The position numbers and the translations under genes were made by a program. Shown in pieces: positions 31,360-33,862 of a stretch of DNA of 33,862 bases. Each line of letters opens with the position of its first letter. Within the stretch, counting starts at the first letter, position 1. The DNA is from an uncultured Actinomycetes bacterium (GTDB taxonomy: Bacteria > Actinomycetota > Actinomycetes > Nanopelagicales > Nanopelagicaceae): assembly GCA_903836945.1 (NCBI GenBank), contig CAILSO010000026.1:1-33862 (forward strand), written 5' to 3'. Below the pieces are notes generated by a model that worked only from the letters and a program-made list of their open reading frames with translations, had not been told where the DNA came from and ran no database searches.

Positions 31360-32898
31360 ATGTCTGCATCAATAACTAATCCATCTGCCCCAACCGGCAA
31401 GAGCAAGGCCTCGGGAACACCTGGCCGAACGATTGCGATCCTCCTAGTAACTCTCATCGCCTTTACTGCACTGGCTTTCATTCAGGGCACCACAAAGGTT
31501 CGCTTGGGACTAGATCTACGAGGTGGTACCAGCGTTACGTTAACGCCACGAGTTAGCGAAGGTGGAAAAGTTACTTCTGCGGCAATCGATCAAGCGGTCT
31601 CAATCATTAGACAACGTGTTAACTCGCTAGGTGTTGCAGAGAGTGAAGTTACCGCGCAAGGTTCTGGCACTAATCGACAGATCGTTATCTCCGTTCCAGG
31701 ACAAACCGGTCAACGAATTGTCCAATTAGTTGGTCAAACTGCAGAACTTCGCTTCCGTCAGGTGCTGGCTGAAGGTACGCCAAATTCTGTAACTGCCGCG
31801 GCTGATACCAAAACCGCGACACTTCCAGCGGGCGTAACTCCGGCACTAAACGCTCAATACGCAGCACTTGATTGCACTAAGGCGGCAAATCTTCAAGGCG
31901 GCGGAGTAGATCTACCTAATGCACCAGTTGTTGCATGTAATCGTCAAGGCACAAATAAATATATTTTGGCACCGGCGCAAGTACTTGGAAATATGATCTC
32001 TAAAGCTTCAGCGGCAATTGATCAACAAGGTGCTTCTGGTTGGTATGTACTTCTAAGCTTTAATGGAGAAGGCACTTCTAAATTTGGTGCACTAACTCAA
32101 TCAGTCACCAAGTTGGCTCAACCACAAAACCAAGTCGCAATTGTTCTAGATGGTTTGGTTGTTTCTGCACCTCGCATCAACGAAGCGATCTTGACTGGCA
32201 ACGCGCAGATTTCAGGTAATTTCACACAGACCGATGCTTCAGATTTAGCAAATGTTCTTAAGTATGGCGCGCTACCTTTGGCATTTACTCAAGGTGAGGT
32301 TCTTCAAGTTTCACCAACCCTAGGTTCTGATCAACTCCATGCTGGCTTACTCGCTGGCGCGCTTGGACTCTTCCTAGTACTTCTCTATTCACTGCTTTAT
32401 TACAAGGGACTCGGTCTAGTAACCGTAGGATCGCTGGCGATTTCTGGCGCGATCACCTTCCTTTCATTCCTGCTTCTCGGAAAGTGGATTGGCTTCACAC
32501 TTACCCTGGCTGGTATCGCAGGAGCAATTGTTTCGGTTGGTATTACCGCCGACTCATTCATCGTTTATTTTGAACGTCTTCGCGATGAAGTTCGTGAGGG
32601 CAGAACGCTGCGCTCTGCAGTGGAGACTGGTTGGAAGCGAGCACGTCACACAATTATTGTTGCTGACTTTGTATCTCTCATTGCGGCAGTCTTGCTCTAC
32701 TTCTTCGCAGTTGGCAGCGTCCGAGGTTTTGCATTTACATTGGGCCTAACAACTGTTGTTGACTTGGTCGTTGTCTTTGCATTCACCAAACCACTGGTCA
32801 CCATCTTTGCAAATACCCACTTCTTTAATAGTGGAAGTAAGTTTTCTGGTTTCTCGGCCAAGAGCCTAGGAACCATCACTGGAAAGGAAGGCAAGTAA
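31360..32898 (+). CDS. secD: Protein translocase subunit SecD
   Basis: With SecF it uses the proton gradient to help SecYEG export. It has 512 residues, with a first membrane helix (about 22-42), then KVRLGLDLRGGTSVTLTP, a large extracellular part with the P1 domain (about 60-320), and five C-terminal helices. VVSAPRINEAILTGNAQISG and SVGITADSFIVYFERLRDEV are family landmarks. The yajC gene that usually precedes secD is absent from the 11-nt gap after ruvB. secF begins at the base after its stop. Confidence 0.97.
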   Translation: MSASITNPSAPTGKSKASGTPGRTIAILLVTLIAFTALAFIQGTTKVRLGLDLRGGTSVTLTPRVSEGGKVTSAAIDQAVSIIRQRVNSLGVAESEVTAQGSGTNRQIVISVPGQTGQRIVQLVGQTAELRFRQVLAEGTPNSVTAAADTKTATLPAGVTPALNAQYAALDCTKAANLQGGGVDLPNAPVVACNRQGTNKYILAPAQVLGNMISKASAAIDQQGASGWYVLLSFNGEGTSKFGALTQSVTKLAQPQNQVAIVLDGLVVSAPRINEAILTGNAQISGNFTQTDASDLANVLKYGALPLAFTQGEVLQVSPTLGSDQLHAGLLAGALGLFLVLLYSLLYYKGLGLVTVGSLAISGAITFLSFLLLGKWIGFTLTLAGIAGAIVSVGITADSFIVYFERLRDEVREGRTLRSAVETGWKRARHTIIVADFVSLIAAVLLYFFAVGSVRGFAFTLGLTTVVDLVVVFAFTKPLVTIFANTHFFNSGSKFSGFSAKSLGTITGKEGK

Positions 32899-33862
32899 AT
32901 GGCCGCTCTCTCAGGCATCGGAGGCCGCCTCTATCGCGGTGAAACCTCAATTAATTTCATTGCCAAACGTCGTCGTTGGTATGCCTTCTCCGGGTTGTTA
33001 ATTATTCTCTCAGCTGTTGCGCTCTCAGTTCAGGGGCTACATCTTGGAATTGAATTTAAAGGCGGTTCAGAATTCACTATCACCAAGACTGGCGTCACAA
33101 TCGCCGAGGCGAGAAGTGCTGCCACTGCTGCTGGTATCACCGGCGAAACCTTGGTTCAAAAAATTGGTAATGACAAGGTAAGGATTCAAACCGGAGCGTT
33201 AAGTTCCTTTGATGCCGTTAAGACTTCACTCGCATCTTCTTTTGGTGTTCAAATTGAATCGATTGATACTCAATTAATTGGACCTTCATGGGGTAAGGAA
33301 ATTACTCACAAAGCGCTCTACGGATTGTTTGGCTTTATCTTGGTAGTTCTTCTCTACCTGACTCTTGCCTTTGAACCAAAGATGGCGGTTGCTGCAATTG
33401 TCGCCGTTATCCACGATGTATTTATCACTGTTGGTATCTATGCACTTGTGGGCTTTGACGTTACCCCCGCTACGGTAATCGGATTCTTAACAATTCTGGG
33501 TTACTCGTTATACGACACTGTGGTTGTCTTCGACAAGGTTCGCGAAAATACCAAGTCCATTACAAGCACTGGTCGCGTTACTTATTCAGATGCCGCCAAC
33601 TTAGCTGTAAACCAGACGCTAGTTCGTTCATTCAACACCTCATTGATTGCGCTATTGCCTGTGGCATCGATTCTCTTTGTTGGTGCCGGATTACTAGGTG
33701 CTGGAACGCTGAAGGATCTTTCACTGGCGCTATTCGTTGGATTAGCAACCGGTACTTACTCCTCGATCTTTATCGCAACCCCGATCTTGGCAACACTTCG
33801 CGAACGTGAACCAGCCATGAAGGCGCTTCACAAGCGAGTGGCACAACATTCAAATGCTGCGA
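32899..33862 (+). CDS. secF: Protein translocase subunit SecF (partial, C-terminus outside window)
   Basis: Partner of SecD. The ATG directly follows the secD stop, and 321 codons are present before the window ends. A first membrane helix (about 26-45) precedes GLHLGIEFKGGSEFTITKTG, then a short extracellular domain with LIGPSWGKEI. Four further helices hold the signature VAAIVAVIHDVFITVGIYAL and the conserved GYSLYDTVVVFDKVRENT. LVRSFNTSLIALLPVASILF follows. Only a short C-terminal tail should be missing. Confidence 0.97.
   Translation, partial: MAALSGIGGRLYRGETSINFIAKRRRWYAFSGLLIILSAVALSVQGLHLGIEFKGGSEFTITKTGVTIAEARSAATAAGITGETLVQKIGNDKVRIQTGALSSFDAVKTSLASSFGVQIESIDTQLIGPSWGKEITHKALYGLFGFILVVLLYLTLAFEPKMAVAAIVAVIHDVFITVGIYALVGFDVTPATVIGFLTILGYSLYDTVVVFDKVRENTKSITSTGRVTYSDAANLAVNQTLVRSFNTSLIALLPVASILFVGAGLLGAGTLKDLSLALFVGLATGTYSSIFIATPILATLREREPAMKALHKRVAQHSNAA

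Overview
The window looks like chromosome from a streamlined, moderate-GC (mid-40s %, estimated by eye) actinobacterium, most likely of the freshwater Nanopelagicales (acI, Planktophila-like) type. The organism call is inference. It rests on actinobacterial gene content and order (qcrCAB with ctaC/D/F/E, the phosphatidylinositol mannoside genes pgsA-patA-pimA, DUF3043), low GC, gaps of a few bases, overlapping gene ends and many apparently leaderless starts. I see no insertion sequence, prophage, CRISPR array or plasmid module.

Layout. 1-1835 (minus): a cobalamin riboswitch with a terminator/antiterminator platform precedes a B12 substrate-binding protein and the start of its permease. 1844-3875 (minus): a small His/acid-rich membrane protein, a DUF3043 protein and NadA. 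3904-7255: ErpA-type Fe-S carrier, an adenosine kinase-like PfkB kinase, a cysteine-desulfurase-like protein that has lost its PLP lysine (minus) and CtaC. 7258-9333: CtaD and CtaF. 9346-10384 (minus): an unknown secreted protein and a GNAT acetyltransferase. 10433-14473 (minus): ctaE-qcrC-qcrA-qcrB, which with ctaCDF encode the bc1-aa3 respiratory supercomplex. 14592-16768: a receiver-like protein, TrpD and a DnaQ-type exonuclease. 16798-17617 (minus): tRNA-Val, a sugar-phosphate-type cupin, tRNA-Cys, a 16-bp tandem repeat array and tRNA-Gly. 17746-21971: a PabB-PabC fusion for folate synthesis, ThrS and a HIT protein. 21954-22544 (minus): a degenerate, GTPase-dead EF-G G-domain relative. 22570-26715: PgsA, PatA, PimA, a LemA-like protein and a DUF3048 lipoprotein. 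26746-28238: PdxS-PdxT (pyridoxal phosphate synthase). 28376-31348: YebC-RuvC-RuvA-RuvB after a short tandem repeat. 31360-end: SecD and the start of SecF.

Two blocks keep the gene order I recall from Mycobacterium (HesB/adoK/ctaC/qcr/ctaE/trpD, and thrS/HIT/pgsA/patA/pimA/pdxS/pdxT/yebC/ruvCAB/secDF). Most of the window is therefore core housekeeping DNA. The unusual parts sit between core genes: the two degenerate enzyme relatives, the B12 switch, the repeat arrays, and a recurring TANNNT -10 box placed 6-8 nt before the start codon of most operon-leading genes.
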